From: Mycteria americana
Lineage: Eukaryota > Chordata > Aves > Ciconiiformes > Ciconiidae
Direction: 5' to 3'
Assembly (NCBI RefSeq): GCF_035582795.1
Contig: NC_134366.1
Span: 4,012,828-4,076,827 of the forward strand
Length of the DNA: 64,000 nt
The position numbers and the translations under genes are program-made. The notes below the pieces were generated by a model. That model was not told the origin of the DNA. It worked only from the letters and a program-made list of their open reading frames with translations, and ran no database searches. Below, piece by piece: positions 50,591 through 62,125 of the stretch; the stretch's first letter is position 1; each line of letters opens with the position of its first letter.

Positions 50591-51967
50591 CTTTCATTTA
50601 GAATTAAAGTGGCCCTAATTATGTCTAGTGCACTTCATTTTTAAAATAAATTCAGGCAGTCTGAATGAAGGTCACTTTAATTTGGAGTTAGAATGTTTAA
50701 ATAGAGGCTTAATGTTGTTTAACCAATCTTACATAATTAGGTTTTATTTAATCTGGATTAATTTCCTGTAATTTTTCTCTGTAGGTAATTTTAGTATGCC
50801 AAAAAAATCTATGTTAGGTATTAGCATATCCTGTAAATTCACACTCTGTTTTACTTGGCACGAAAATGTAGAGCTTTAAAGCCTCCAGAAAATGCAAAGA
50901 AGTCTGCATTTTTATTAAGAATTGCTGGAGCTGAGTGGGAATATATAGTAAGAAGAATTGGTATCCAGACTGGTTAAATCGCTTGGTCTCTCTCTCATTG
51001 TAGAGGCTATTTATTAACAGAGTAAATAAGGTCAGTTTTATGCAGATAGAGTGAAACCATAAAAAAAGTCAGTAGCCCTCAGGAAATGTGTTAGCATGAC
51101 TATAAATCAAAAATGCAATGAGAAATCTGAGCTGCTTCTCTTATTGAAATAAGGACAAATCAGGACACATTTGGAGAGGAAGAATGCACGGAGGAAAATG
51201 GAGTTAACCATATGCTGCAAATGCAAGAAGCGAGGGCATGCACAGTGAGTATATAATAAGCACCTGATTCTGTAACTCTCTGGAGTGTTTTCTCATAAAA
51301 GCCTTTCCAAATACTATAGCTTGACTGCTTGAGTAAAAGCATGAAGGAGGACTGCAGGATCAGATCCTATTTACTTGCATATAACCTTGGATAGCTCTGA
51401 TTGATATCTGCCTCATTTACTTAGCTGTATTCTATCTGCTTCTTATATAAAATATCAAAGGCTGCTGCTAGGTTAAAGAGAACAAAGAACAGATCCTAAG
51501 ATCTGCCTGGGGAAAAAAAAAAAAAGAGTTTTTAGACTTTTTCTGTGGGGGAGCTAATGGGTGTGCTTATTAAGTATCTGCTGCACGAGCATATTTAGGG
51601 TCAATTCTGCAGGATGCAAAGCTCTGCTCCGAGCACGGGGCAGCTGCTCAGCAGATCTCTTTGTCATACACAGGATCACAGGGGCAAATGCGACCATCAG
51701 GGTCTGTTCACAAATTCCCTGCAAATATCCTGACCAAGGGATTGGGAAACAAAGAGGGTGAGCGACTGGCCTAAGTTGACATAAAATGTCAACTTGGAGT
51801 GTTTCCCAGTTCACGGTGGCAGGGGAAAGCCTCTGCTCTGCTCTGACTGCCATTGGGGTTAGGGCAGGATGGCTGGGTTACTAAAACTGCAGGGCTTTCC
51901 TTGGCCTTCCTTGGAGGTAAAAGAAGGAAGAATTATAAAGGAAAGATAATTGTGTCCACAGGCTTAC

Positions 51968-52028
51968 CCAACATCGAAAAAGTAAATCCTGACAATAGTC
52001 CAAGCAGTGATGAACACAGAGGGGGCAC
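51968..52028 (-). CDS. VIPR1: VIPR1 coding exon, rest of TM4 (likely exon 8)
   Basis: This 61-nt exon reads APSVFITAWTIVRIYFFDVG after completing the split glycine from the previous exon. It supplies the extracellular half of TM4 and the start of extracellular loop 2. It enters in phase 1 and leaves in phase 2, and is flanked by a cttgtcag acceptor and a gtaagc donor. The length of 61 nt is the standard one for this exon in class B receptors. It is too short to stand out as an open frame and was found by following the reading frame between its neighbours. Two related copies of an unnamed repeat lie on either side of it, at about 50.4 and 52.4 kb. Confidence 0.95.
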
Positions 52029-52384
52029 CTGACAAGAGAAGAGATGGTGTTACCGTCAGAAATCATTATTAATGTTTTCAGGGCTGTTCTCCCTGACTTT
52101 TCATCTCTCATGAGGGACTGAGGTGATGCCTTCCCTCAAGAGTGGGCAAACACTTCACGTTTTCAATGCTCACGTGCCAAACAAGCAACATGTTGCCTTT
52201 CTCTCCCACTGGCCATGTAAGATGAGTTTCCTGTAACTGCTCCCTAGTAGATTTATCTTCCTACAAAATAACTTCTGATGGTGAAATGCAAGGAATAGGA
52301 ATAACTTTAGACATCTACAGTGTGGACATCTGTATCTAAGCCAGTCACCACAGGCTCTCTTTAGCATCAATGGGAAGAAATATG

Positions 52385-52555
52385 TACTTCTAACACAGAG
52401 GTCATCTGAGCTACTTTAGATGTTTGCTTTAGGACAAGAAATATGCCCTTGGACTCCCTGGACTGTATTGCCTGGATCTCCACTGACTATAAAGGGAGCC
52501 CGGAGTGACAAGTTCACATGTAGATGTCTGTAGTTGGCCAGATGAACCTACCTCT
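52385..52555 (+). repeat. unnamed interspersed repeat, copy 2 (partner at 50.4 kb)
   Basis: Same family as 50418-50590. This copy carries ggatctccactgactataaa followed by gggagcccggagtgacaagttcac, which looks closer to an intact form. The two copies lie on either side of the 61-bp VIPR1 exon, in direct orientation. Confidence 0.5.
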
Positions 52556-53149
52556 GCTCCTCACTCCATGATCTTCTGCCTGACTAGGGTGGTCTTGTTC
52601 CATCCTTGTGGTGCCTTTTTTCTCTGTCTCTTGTCTTTGATTAGATTTAGATTGGAAATACTCCAGAAGGACACGTTGCTTTGTTCTGCATTAGTCACAG
52701 TTTTGCATATTGTTTACTACCAATGATTTCTGAGTGCAATGGTAATAAAAACAGTAAGAGCTGTAATGAATGCATCCAAATTATTAATTCCTGCTTGATC
52801 CATTCCAGATCCATCACTGATGCTCTTGCAAATGATGGATGACTGAAAGGCCAAAAGATCCTTCAAGCACCTGTCATTTTCTTGAATTGCCCTTCCTCAC
52901 CCAAGCAACCTCAGAATACATTACGAGTGCAAGAGATTTTCTTTGATTTAAAATCATTAGCTTCATAAATTTTTCTTTAAAATCTGCCAGCTCTATTGTG
53001 CTGAAAGAAGGGGTACCTATGCACAAGGCAGGTTTAAAGAAGGCCTGACCTGATTAACTGCATCTGAAACAAGGCCTGCTAACATCATCTCTTCTTATGC
53101 TTATAGCACGGAGAATTGTCTCTCTTCTGCAGTGTGAACCCAAGCGTAA

Positions 53150-53215
53150 CTCCTGTCACTTTCGATGGAAGTTACTCTACGGCTAACTGATCAAATCCTG
53201 AGTCCAGGCATACCC
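53150..53215. repeat. fragment of an old sauropsid-type repeat
   Basis: gtaactcctgtcactttcga then tggaagttactctacgg and caaatcctgagtcc resemble the recalled gagtaactccattgacttcaatggagttactc pattern. Partial and uncertain. Confidence 0.35.
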
Positions 53216-53483
53216 CTGTACATGACACAATTTTATTTTTTTCTTTTCTTTTCAAGATTCTTCCCTGCTCTAATTATTTCTCAGTTTCAGCTATTGAGAG
53301 CATGCAATAGAAAGCCTTGCTTACTTATACATAAATCTGCAGCTAAATGGCTTAAAGGGGAAAAGAGATTTCTGTTTCCTCTTTGGAGAAAGAAGTTGAC
53401 CTGGTAGGATTAATTTGCATAAGTTAGCAATTCAGCTCTGAAGAGTTTGTGAAGAATTTAATTCTGTCTTCCTTGGCATTTTC

Positions 53484-53606
53484 TAATTTTATTTTATTTT
53501 ATTTTATTTTATTTTATTTTAATTTTAATTTAATTTAATTTAATTTAATTTAATTTAATTTTATTTTATTTTATTTTATTTTATTTTATTTTATTTTATT
53601 TTTTTA
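53484..53606. repeat. composite pentanucleotide repeat (TTTTA)n(TTTAA)n(TTTTA)n
   Basis: About 36 bases of TTTTA units, then about 40 bases of TTTAA-type units, then about 46 bases of TTTTA units, with few interruptions. It lies in a VIPR1 intron, about 840 bases downstream (in gene direction) of the TM3 exon's end. On the sense strand the units read TAAAA and TTAAA. Confidence 0.95.
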
Positions 53607-54162
53607 TGTGTTTGACACTAGATTCACATTCAAGATGGAGAAATCACTAATGCAGTAAGCAGAAGGTTATCAGCATTAGCAGACAGGCGATGGGATCTCA
53701 GGATAGCTACCTGGCCTGAATTCAGTAAGACAAGGAGAGAGTGAGGGACTGCAGTGTCTGATTCAGTTGAGGATTCCTGCTTTGCTGGGATCCATCCTTA
53801 TAATTTAAAGTCAATGCATGATATAAACTTTGGGATCCCCGTCAGGATCAAAGGACTAAATGACTATAAAGGTAATGAGGAATTTCAGGCCCACAGTCCT
53901 TAAAGACACTGAGGTGCTCAACTATCAATTGACCTAGCACAAACTAAGGTCTTAAATACCTTTGAAGATTTAGGCTAATGCTGTTAAACTCCTCTGGCCA
54001 TCACTTGGTCTTGCTCCTGGTTGCACTAAGAATTCTTGGCAGCAAGGTAACATGTATACTACATCTCTGCCCTGTCTGAGTCCCCAGGTTTGTGGATTAA
54101 ATTGCTGTTAAAAATGTCTGTCAGGATCACCTCTTGGCATTCAGTTTTGAGATGATGCATAC

Positions 54163-54316
54163 CCCAGCCAATCAAGATGTACCACCAAAAGTACTTCCTC
54201 TCTGAAAAGAAGGAGATGACCAACAGGGTGTGAAGATACAACCCCTCCACCAGGAGCCAGAAGAAGTTGGCCATGACGCAGTACTGGAAGAAAACCATCA
54301 TGGCTTTGCAGCCTAC
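54163..54316 (-). CDS. VIPR1: VIPR1 coding exon, TM3 to start of TM4 (likely exon 7)
   Basis: This exon of the VIP/PACAP receptor VPAC1, a Gs-coupled class B GPCR of the plasma membrane, begins [13 protein letters not shown] and runs through TM3, the second intracellular loop ([11 protein letters not shown]) and the class B hallmark IGWG of TM4. The cysteine at 54308-54310 is the TM3 partner of the conserved extracellular disulfide. The exon is 154 nt, the usual class B length, and is preceded by ttccag and followed by gtatgc. It ends in phase 1, inside the glycine codon of GWG. The residues match VPAC1 much better than VPAC2 (which has a changed MANFFW region) or the secretin receptor. It is the most 5' VIPR1 exon visible; the exon number assumes the 13-exon human layout. 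Confidence 0.97.
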
Positions 54317-54616
54317 CTGGAAGAGAAGAAACGAAGAGTGGTGAACTGCAGCATGTTTCCATAGTAAACACACCGAATTACCAGTAAACCTTGCTCTGTG
54401 TGTATCTTTGGGATTGCTTTTTGCAGCACCTGAAGCCCTTACGGAATGAGCTCTATGGTAAAAAGCCAAAACCCCTACCAAGCTTGCTTGGGGTACACAT
54501 GCTTGACACGTTAACCCCTGCGTGGAGAATGTAGCGTGCGTCCTGAGCCAGCTCAGGTCTGGATGCAGTTTGACTGTGTGAGCCTGGAGATGCACTCAAG
54601 CTTGGAAAACCTGTTG

Positions 54617-55042
54617 AGCAGTGACAAACTGATATGCTGGACCATGATCCCTACCAGCATGATGTTGCTCTCTGTAGGTTTTGGATGTACATCTGTGGGA
54701 AGCTGGCTTAGTGGCAGAGTGGATGCCAGAAGGTCCTGCCCTGATGTGCAGTGACCAGCCTCTCTGCTCTGCCCGGCATGGGTTTGTGGGGCCGAGCTGT
54801 GAAGCAAACCATTGCACTGGTTCAGAGGAACCCTCCAAAAAGGCGCTACTTTGAACTGAGACCAACTCAGTGACTGGTTTATGGTGCAGCCAACAAGCAC
54901 TTGGTTCAGCATGATGGAATTGATCTGCACAGGAGAGTAAACAAGAATGGGTGGGAATTTCTTGTGCTATTTTTGGCACTAAAGTCAGCATCTTGACGAA
55001 TGACACACTGAGTGACTTGGGCACCATGGTCCCCACCATCAT
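54617..55042. repeat. short motif present twice, 380 bases apart
   Basis: 54617-54662 and 54997-55042 share gtgacaaactga/atgacacactga and accatgatccctaccagcat/accatggtccccaccatcat over about 45 bases, roughly 75 percent alike by eye. The sequence between them is not repeated. It may be two fragments of one old repeat or chance. Confidence 0.3.
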
Positions 55043-55131
55043 TCTCAGCGGGGTTGCCTGCTAGTATTACCTGGCTCCCTAAACCCAAAGAAATGAAGCC
55101 TCTGACCTGAATAAAATGATTCCCCAGGATT

Positions 55132-55155
55132 AAAAAAAAAAAAATAAAAAAAAAA
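55132..55155. repeat. A-rich tract
   Basis: 23 of 24 bases are A, interrupted by one T. No adjoining retrocopy was recognised. Confidence 0.9.
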
Positions 55156-58100
55156 TCTGTGTTAATTAACCCTTGAAAGCAAAGTCCAATTGTAATCACT
55201 CCATGGCCTGATAGATACTGCAAAAACTGAAGGAATTTGAGACAGGGGTTTGAAGAAAGCCAAGTCGACGAAGAATTGTGAATACTCAGTTAGGAAAAGA
55301 AGGACTGGGATACGTATTTTTAAAATAAAAAGATAAGACGGAGAAGCAGAGTAAACACTAAAGAGCATGGACAGATTTGATTGCATTGGAAGGCAAGAGA
55401 TTTGAAAAGGGAAGGAGGATTGTTTTTCTTCAGGAAATGAATAATTAAACACAGTAACTTGCTGTGTGAAGATTTCACTGCACCACAGGTAATCGGAACA
55501 GTCACCTTACAAAAGAAAAAAAATGGGAAATTTCTCTCTGACACTTAGGGGCCAAACCCACTGCAAAACACCTGAAGGTAGAAATCAGCTGCCCAAAGAA
55601 GTGTGTCAAGCCCTGCTCACTGCCCCAGCATGTGCTGTATCCAGGTCCAGCTGCAGCTTCACAAGAGATCATTGGTTGCAGAATTACCTGCATCCGCGCT
55701 GTCTAAGCATCCTTGAGATGTTGATTCAGCAATAGCCTCGTTACCTTCAGAGAGTCTGCTTGGGTAATACCCTGCACTTACTGGGGCAAGGGCACAAGAA
55801 TCTGGCTGCTAGCACACTGGTTAGCGGCTCTTCCCTGGTGCTCCGCATGTACAATGTGTTGAATTTAGAGTAATAATTGATTTGCACCAGTGACAGGCTC
55901 ACACTTCCCTCCCGCTCCCCTCTCCTGCTGAAAACAGTTGCTATGAAACACACTGCTTAAAAAGAGAAGTGTGGAAAATGTTTTCTCGATGCCACATGTT
56001 TTGGAGAGGGACTTGGCCCTACTGATGACTCAAAATTAATTCAACACTCCCCTAGCACCCGCCAGTATGTCACACTGGGGTCCCTCATGGGCTCCTGCTA
56101 ATCAATTTATATGCACATCAGCTACCTCCTGTGAGGCAGATGGCATAAGCAGAGCCTTGCTGCAGGGTGGTGATGGGGGAAGGTGGAGGCAGAGCAGGCA
56201 GTTAACTCCCAGGGAGGGAAGGTGACACAGAGCTGAGCTGACAAGGGCTGGGGATGCAGCGGTGTCTTCCCTATGGCATCCCTATGCTCTTTGTTTCTCC
56301 CTGCTATTGTGTGCATATGGCTGCATGGCATTGGCACGCCTCTTTTCTTTTGCCCAAAGCCTGAGTGCCTGCTTGGTGTGTCTGCGGCCAGTGGGGATTT
56401 GCTGGTGTGAGCGTACTCAGCCTTATTAGGGCTACTGAATTCTTTTATGGTTTCTTTCTATCAGTATTTGGCCCTAATTCAGCAGCTCACAGGTGAGGCA
56501 CGAAGTTTAAGGGAGCAGTTTTGATGCATCTCAACCACACGCTCCTCAAACATGGATTTGCTTTGGGGATTGAACATTGGGGAATCCTTGCTGGATGGTT
56601 GCATTGAAGCTAGGGCAGGGGCATGATGCTGGAGCACGTCACAAGGAACTGCAATACTTTACTGGACCAGGAAAGACTGCACACAAAAAGTGCATGTGAT
56701 TTCTGCATAACAGAGACTCTCAGGCAGGGATCCCCAAGCTGTGTTGAACTCAGGCTGTGGCAGCAGAAGCCCCAGATCTGGGTGCCCAAATTCATGACCT
56801 CTTCTCCCACTATTGGCAACCATTGCTTTTGTGGTAGTCTCTGGCCCTTCCTCCTTCCCTAACGTGGTGGTGGTTTGTTAAAGACCTGAGGTGGATCATG
56901 CACATGGGCAGCAGCTGGGTTTTGGCAACTTCTTCTCTGAGGGACCTGTACCCGATCAATTCTTTGCTGCATGCTGAGGGATATCTGGCTAGTTGCTACC
57001 ACCCCAGGCATTTTTTGTATTACCTGGAGAAAAGATATTTTTATGCATCATTTTGAGCACACGGCAATAGCATATTGCAGCCAGGGATCCCCTGCGGCAT
57101 GGGGATGTCCTGCACTGGAACAGATTTGGATGCACTGTTCTGTCTTACAAATTAAATCATGGTATTTTCTCACTGCCTGGGCTTCTTGCTACTATTGCCT
57201 AAGCTGGGTAAGTTTAAACCAGACCAGATATTTCTAGCAGAGATGCAGTTTCACTGTTGACTGCAGTGTTGTTCTTCCATTGAATCCTCTTTGACAGCCA
57301 ACTCAGCGACACATTTGGAAAACAGCCCTTCCTGGCTTTTGAGAGACCTTATTACATGCAGCACTTGGTAATGGGTCTCTACCTTCCTGATCGATCGGAT
57401 TTAGCCTCAGAATGTCTGTCATAATGCTGGGAAATAAAAGCCATGTTTATACAAGATGCTTTACCCTTTAGACGACAGACACTAGGCAGAGATGAGCTAT
57501 TACATCTCATAAAAGACTTTTTTTCATAAAGAGCAGACCTCATGATGTGTCAGTGTTGAAAGAATAGTATAGGCTATGTTTAGAAAAGACATTTTCAGCA
57601 GCAAAAGCAGCATTACTGCACTTCTTTGTCTATTCTCTCCCCTTCCACTATCGCATTTACAACAGCTTATTTCCCTGTCTTTCTTCAGGGATACTGCCCT
57701 GCTCATGTCCACACGAGATGTTGCAGTGAGATGGTCTGCCTTGGCTTTGTGGATAGCACATCTACCCAAGTGGCTCCTCGCTGCTTTCCTTCTTTGGGAC
57801 TGCATTAGACATGGGCCATTTGCTTTCCCCATGAAGGTCCCCTCCCTTTCCACACGCGCTGCCGGTGACTAACCACCGAGACGGATTCTTCCTCCAGCCA
57901 ATGAGACCTCTTTGACCCCAACAAACACTTTTGTGCTTCTCTTTAAATTCCTCAGAGTCAATAAGAAAATTTAATCTTGATTATTGTCGAAGTTGACTTG
58001 AGGATGAGACGAGGCATGTCTTAGACCTACTGTATGGGCCAACCCTTCCTTGCCTTAGTGTGCCCAACCCTCTGTGCTGTATGCATCTACATTTACGACT

Positions 58101-60930
58101 GTTTAACTGAGGACTATCTGAAAAGGAGACACTGTGCAAGAGGCAGCTGCTTAAAAGTAGACTGCTAGTGTCATTTTAGGCACTGCCAAGTATTGTGTTG
58201 GGCTTCCAGCTGTTGTTCCAGAAGGATGGGGATTTCCTCTGCAGACCCTTGGGATATTCACAGGCATTTTAAGGGGTATGAGATGCCCATGCTCACATGG
58301 TGGAAGTCTGCCTTTTATGGAGAATCGTTGCTGAGATAGCAAGACAGGGAAAAAAATGTACATATTGCACTGTACTACTGTCCTGAAAGGCTGTTTTCCT
58401 CAAACGTAGACAAATCTTTGAAATAATTCCTATTATTTTGTATTTTAGATGGATATTCACACCTGTATGAAGTGCATGCAAAAGACTGTCTTGCTGGTCA
58501 TGGAGTGTTTATGAACTGAACATGGGTGTGAATGCCTACCTTCTGGATAGGAACCAGGCCTGTGGCTCTCAAAGAAATGACTTCATTTCAAAATGAGGGG
58601 CATTTATTGCCCTCTGAGACAGAGCTGCCCTGAGCATACAGCTATTTATTGCCTAACAAGGCAATAGAGAAGGCAGAAGATACCACATTCGCTTTGAAAG
58701 AGAAGGGGACTTGCAGTCATTTTAGGGCAAATATTTAATGAGCTGTTGATACTTAGGAATGTATGCTGTCCTTTCACTAAGGAGATGGATGAGTAGGCAC
58801 AAAGCATGTGGGTGGTTAGAAAGCTGGTGTGATGTTGAAACGCGCTTAGTTAAGAAGCTGGGCAAAAATTTTAGGGTGTCAATAGCGGGTCAAGTTTAGA
58901 GCTTTATGGAATGGTGGGAAAAGCAACAGAGCTACCCACAGCCAGCATGCAGCACAGCATACATGTGCTACGGCTGCTGTGAAAAACACAGCCCACTTTG
59001 TCAGATCATAAGAAGAATGCATTCAAGATGCGACCAGACTTTCTGGGAAAGAGGCAAAGAGAAGGGACATAAGGGTCGGAAAACAAGACTTAGCAATAAC
59101 CCTACCAGGCTTCTTCCCTGTGCCCAGTAGCACTTCATACTTTCAGATAATGTTAGCCCTGAGATAAACATCTTTCTCCTAAAACTGATGTAGTGATCAG
59201 CTGACCCACCTAGAACAATGCAGTTCAGATGCTGGAGGCAGTAATTAACTCAGAGCTGAATCTGTCATTGCGTTAAATACACATATGTCATACTCCTCAG
59301 TGATAACGCTGCTCGAGGTATCCCTGCTCGTTAAGAACTGCTAAGGATTGTCAGTCTTGACCAGCTGACTCTAGCTCAATAGAAGCAGCTTAGTTGGACA
59401 GGAGTTGGTCTGAGGTTTTGAGGGAGGTACACACACACAACCAACACATGTGCATGCATCAGCCTCCTCTGAATGCAACAAAACTCTACAAAAACAGGTC
59501 AATCAACTCCACAGAAACGCTGCATCGCATCACAGAGCATCGCTGCACTAACACAATTCTCCCTTGTCTTCTTTATTGGGGATGTGGTGTGTTACAGGTT
59601 TAGAACTTGGGTCAAAGAAGGATTTAGATCAAAGAAGTATAAAGGGGCACTTGAGTGATTGATCATACTGCCACTCGACCCATCACAGCTGGCCTGGGAA
59701 TACATTGCGATGTAAACAGTCTGCCTCAGTCTCATTGCTCCAGTCATGGGAATGCCCATGACGAGACCTGACCTGTCCCTCCCTGTGTACGACCTCTCCT
59801 GTACATGGATGCGACCCCTGTGCAGACCCCATGTTCCCCCTTCGTACCCTTAAACTCTGCGGCTTCCTGTGGTGTGGAAGGTTTGTGGCAGGGCACCAAG
59901 ACATATTTAAGTCAGCTTAAAGATATATTTAGGACATCACATGCAATCCTGGGCAATGCTGCAGCCCCTGGCATTATTTATGAAGTTGGGACAGTGCCTT
60001 CAGCCCAGTCCACAGTGCCTTTGGCAAAAGTGTGGAATCAGATTTGCCTCCATCAATCATGAAACATAGAGGCCTCAAAATCCCCTTTAAGGTACTTGGG
60101 TCCTTTTACCTGAGCTACCACCACTGATGCAGGAGGAAGAGATTTACACAGAGATTTCTGCAGGCCTCTTCAACAGAAGACAGATGAAAACTCATTTTCT
60201 CAGCGACAGATTTATCCAGCACTTTTCTTTTATGTTGCCCAGAAGACAGGACCTATCTGAAGGGTTAGCTGCTGAGTGACTCATGTTGAATTTGCCCACA
60301 ACAACAGCTGCTCTTCTCCCCAGCCTGGTCAAAGAGGCTTCCTCAATCTTATTTAAAAGCTTTTTAGAGATCCCACTCATGATCCTGTTGCTGGGGCACA
60401 CCTGGAAGATGGGGTAGCACTGAACAAGCACCGCCTGCTTTGAAGATGCTGAAATTAAGGTCTTCAAGCACAGGGACTGGCCTAACCCTACATCTCCATA
60501 ACTATAGTGCCATTTTAGACACTCATCTCATAATCATAACTAAATTCAGAAGTCTCAATCTGGAGGTGATTCCCACCCCACATGCCTAAATCAAATTGAA
60601 TCCCATCTCAGCTCTTCTGTTGATATGTCCACCTTAGCCAAAGTATAATGTAATCTGTAACGATGATGCAATAACCAAATAATTGCTTTGCTTGTAAGAT
60701 TACATGGTATAATTAATTCCCCATCTCACTATCATGGCACTGGAATTCATACAACTGACAAATTCCCAATCATTTATAACCTAAATATTGTATAGCACTG
60801 TTCATAGCTATGCATTGTCCATTAATTTCTGTGCAGTTGCATGGAGATGTCAAGATAGACTTAGTTTCCAAATACTTGTTTTTGTTTTCCGTGGGGTATT
60901 TCTCTCTGCTTTTAACTTTACTTTTATTTT

Positions 60931-61413
60931 ATAGAATCACAGAATCATTTAGGTTGGAAAAGACCTTTAAGATCATCAAGTCCAACCATTAACCTAACAT
61001 TGCCAGCTCCGCCACTAAACCATGGCCCTAAGTGCCACATCTACACGTCTTTTAAATACCAGAAACAGGGATGGTGACTCCACCGCTTCCCTGGGCAGCC
61101 TGTTCCAATGCTCGATAACCCTTTCAGTGAAGAAATTTTTCCTAATATCCAATCTAAACCTCCCCTGGTGCAACTTGAGGCCATTTCCTCTTGTCCTATC
61201 ACTTGTTACCTGGGAGAAGAGACCGACCCCCATCTTGCTACAACTTCCTTTTAGGTAGCTGTAGAGAGCGATGAGGTCTCCCGTCAGCCTCCTTTTCTCC
61301 AGGCTAAACAACCCCAGCTCCCTCAGCTGCTCCTCATAAGACTTGTTCTCTAGACCCTTCACCAGCTTCTTTGCCCTTCTTTGGACACGCTCCAGCACCT
61401 CAATGTCTTTCTT
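60931..61413 (-). mobile_element. CR1 LINE, 5'-truncated, minus strand
   Basis: On the plus strand it begins atagaatcacagaatcattt, the reversed CR1 3' terminus, then aggttggaaaagaccttta and agatcatcaagtccaacc of the 3' UTR. On the minus strand the reverse transcriptase end is open from about 61413 to the stop near 61015, with [50 protein letters not shown] and [12 protein letters not shown]. Compared with the copy at 49.5 kb it has an extra residue in the ESPSL-VFK segment. The truncation point is about aagaaagacattgaggt. The open frame extends into flanking DNA only by chance. Confidence 0.95.
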
Positions 61414-62045
61414 AAGACTTATTCTCATAAGGAATGAGACTTGTTTCTTATAAGGTTGGTTACTCTCTGAGAGAAAAAGCTGTTGATGGGAGGAGTGGAT
61501 ATACTGTACTGGCCTAGGTATTACTGCCTCTGTTAAGGAAGAATGGCTGAAGATATTCAATGATCTTTGCCCTAGGAAGGTGTTGCCCAAGCCAGTATTG
61601 TTTACTGGATCAAAATGAAAACTTCTCTTGCCCACCCAAGTGGGGATTTTTTGTTCCAACTAGAGGCTAGAGCAACCTTCTTTTACAAGTGACCTTCACA
61701 GAGAGGAGAGAGGTGGTTTTTCAGTAGTGACTGTCCATCTGGCTTGAACCTCTCCTGAGGAGGTGGCTAAGATATAATGTTGCCTCTTTATAGCCTCAGG
61801 CTATTTCTTGTCTCATTCCCATGCTCAAGGCTATTGGCTTTTACATATCATCTTTTCACTCCTTAGTTGGCTTTGACAGACAAGTGGAAAAGCATGCCAC
61901 ATCCATGCTCCTGCAAGAGAAGCTGCAGTAGAGAAGACATTTCCAGAAGCTGACTTGGCAAACTGAAAACATGAATATCAATTTGTTATTTCAGCCTTCT
62001 GCTACTGTTCCTAGTCTTCTGCATAGACAATTTGGATACACAGGG

Positions 62046-62125
62046 TAATGGTTTGACCCTACAGAAGCCAATGGCAAAGCCCCTGCTGACTTCAACAGGG
62101 CTTCATGCTGGAGGCCTAATTTGCA
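62046..62125. repeat. old sauropsid-type repeat with 'agtcaatgg' core
   Basis: ttgaccctacagaagccaat, then ggcaaagcccctgctgactt and caacagggcttcatgctgga match closely the recalled order gatcctgcagaagtcaatgg, caaaactcccattgacttca, atgggg of a repeat common in turtles, crocodiles and birds. It is the best preserved of the several copies in this window. Confidence 0.5.

Larger units (their letters stand above)
48982..51967 (-). other. VIPR1: VIPR1 intron between the TM4 and loop-2 exons (phase 2)
   Basis: 2986 bases from gtaagc to tttttag. It contains a CR1 3' end in the opposite orientation, one copy of an unnamed repeat at 50.4-50.6 kb and a weak MIR-like stretch at about 51.74-51.85 kb (gggaaacaaagagggtgagc then gactggcctaag). 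Confidence 0.85.
52029..54162 (-). other. VIPR1: VIPR1 intron between the TM3 and TM4 exons (phase 1)
   Basis: 2134 bases from gtatgc to cttgtcag. It holds the second unnamed repeat copy, a fragment of the old sauropsid repeat and a long pentanucleotide tract. Confidence 0.85.

Noticed and set aside
51735..51850. Third MIR-like copy
   Set aside because: Only a short gggaaacaaagagggtgagc and a gactggcctaag word fit; the rest does not follow the MIR order well enough for a separate feature.
54163..54316. Assignment of the receptor to VIPR2, SCTR or ADCYAP1R1
   Set aside because: The TM3 segment, the TM6 exon and above all the 63-residue tail ending FQAEFSLV fit VPAC1; the paralogues differ at several of these positions.
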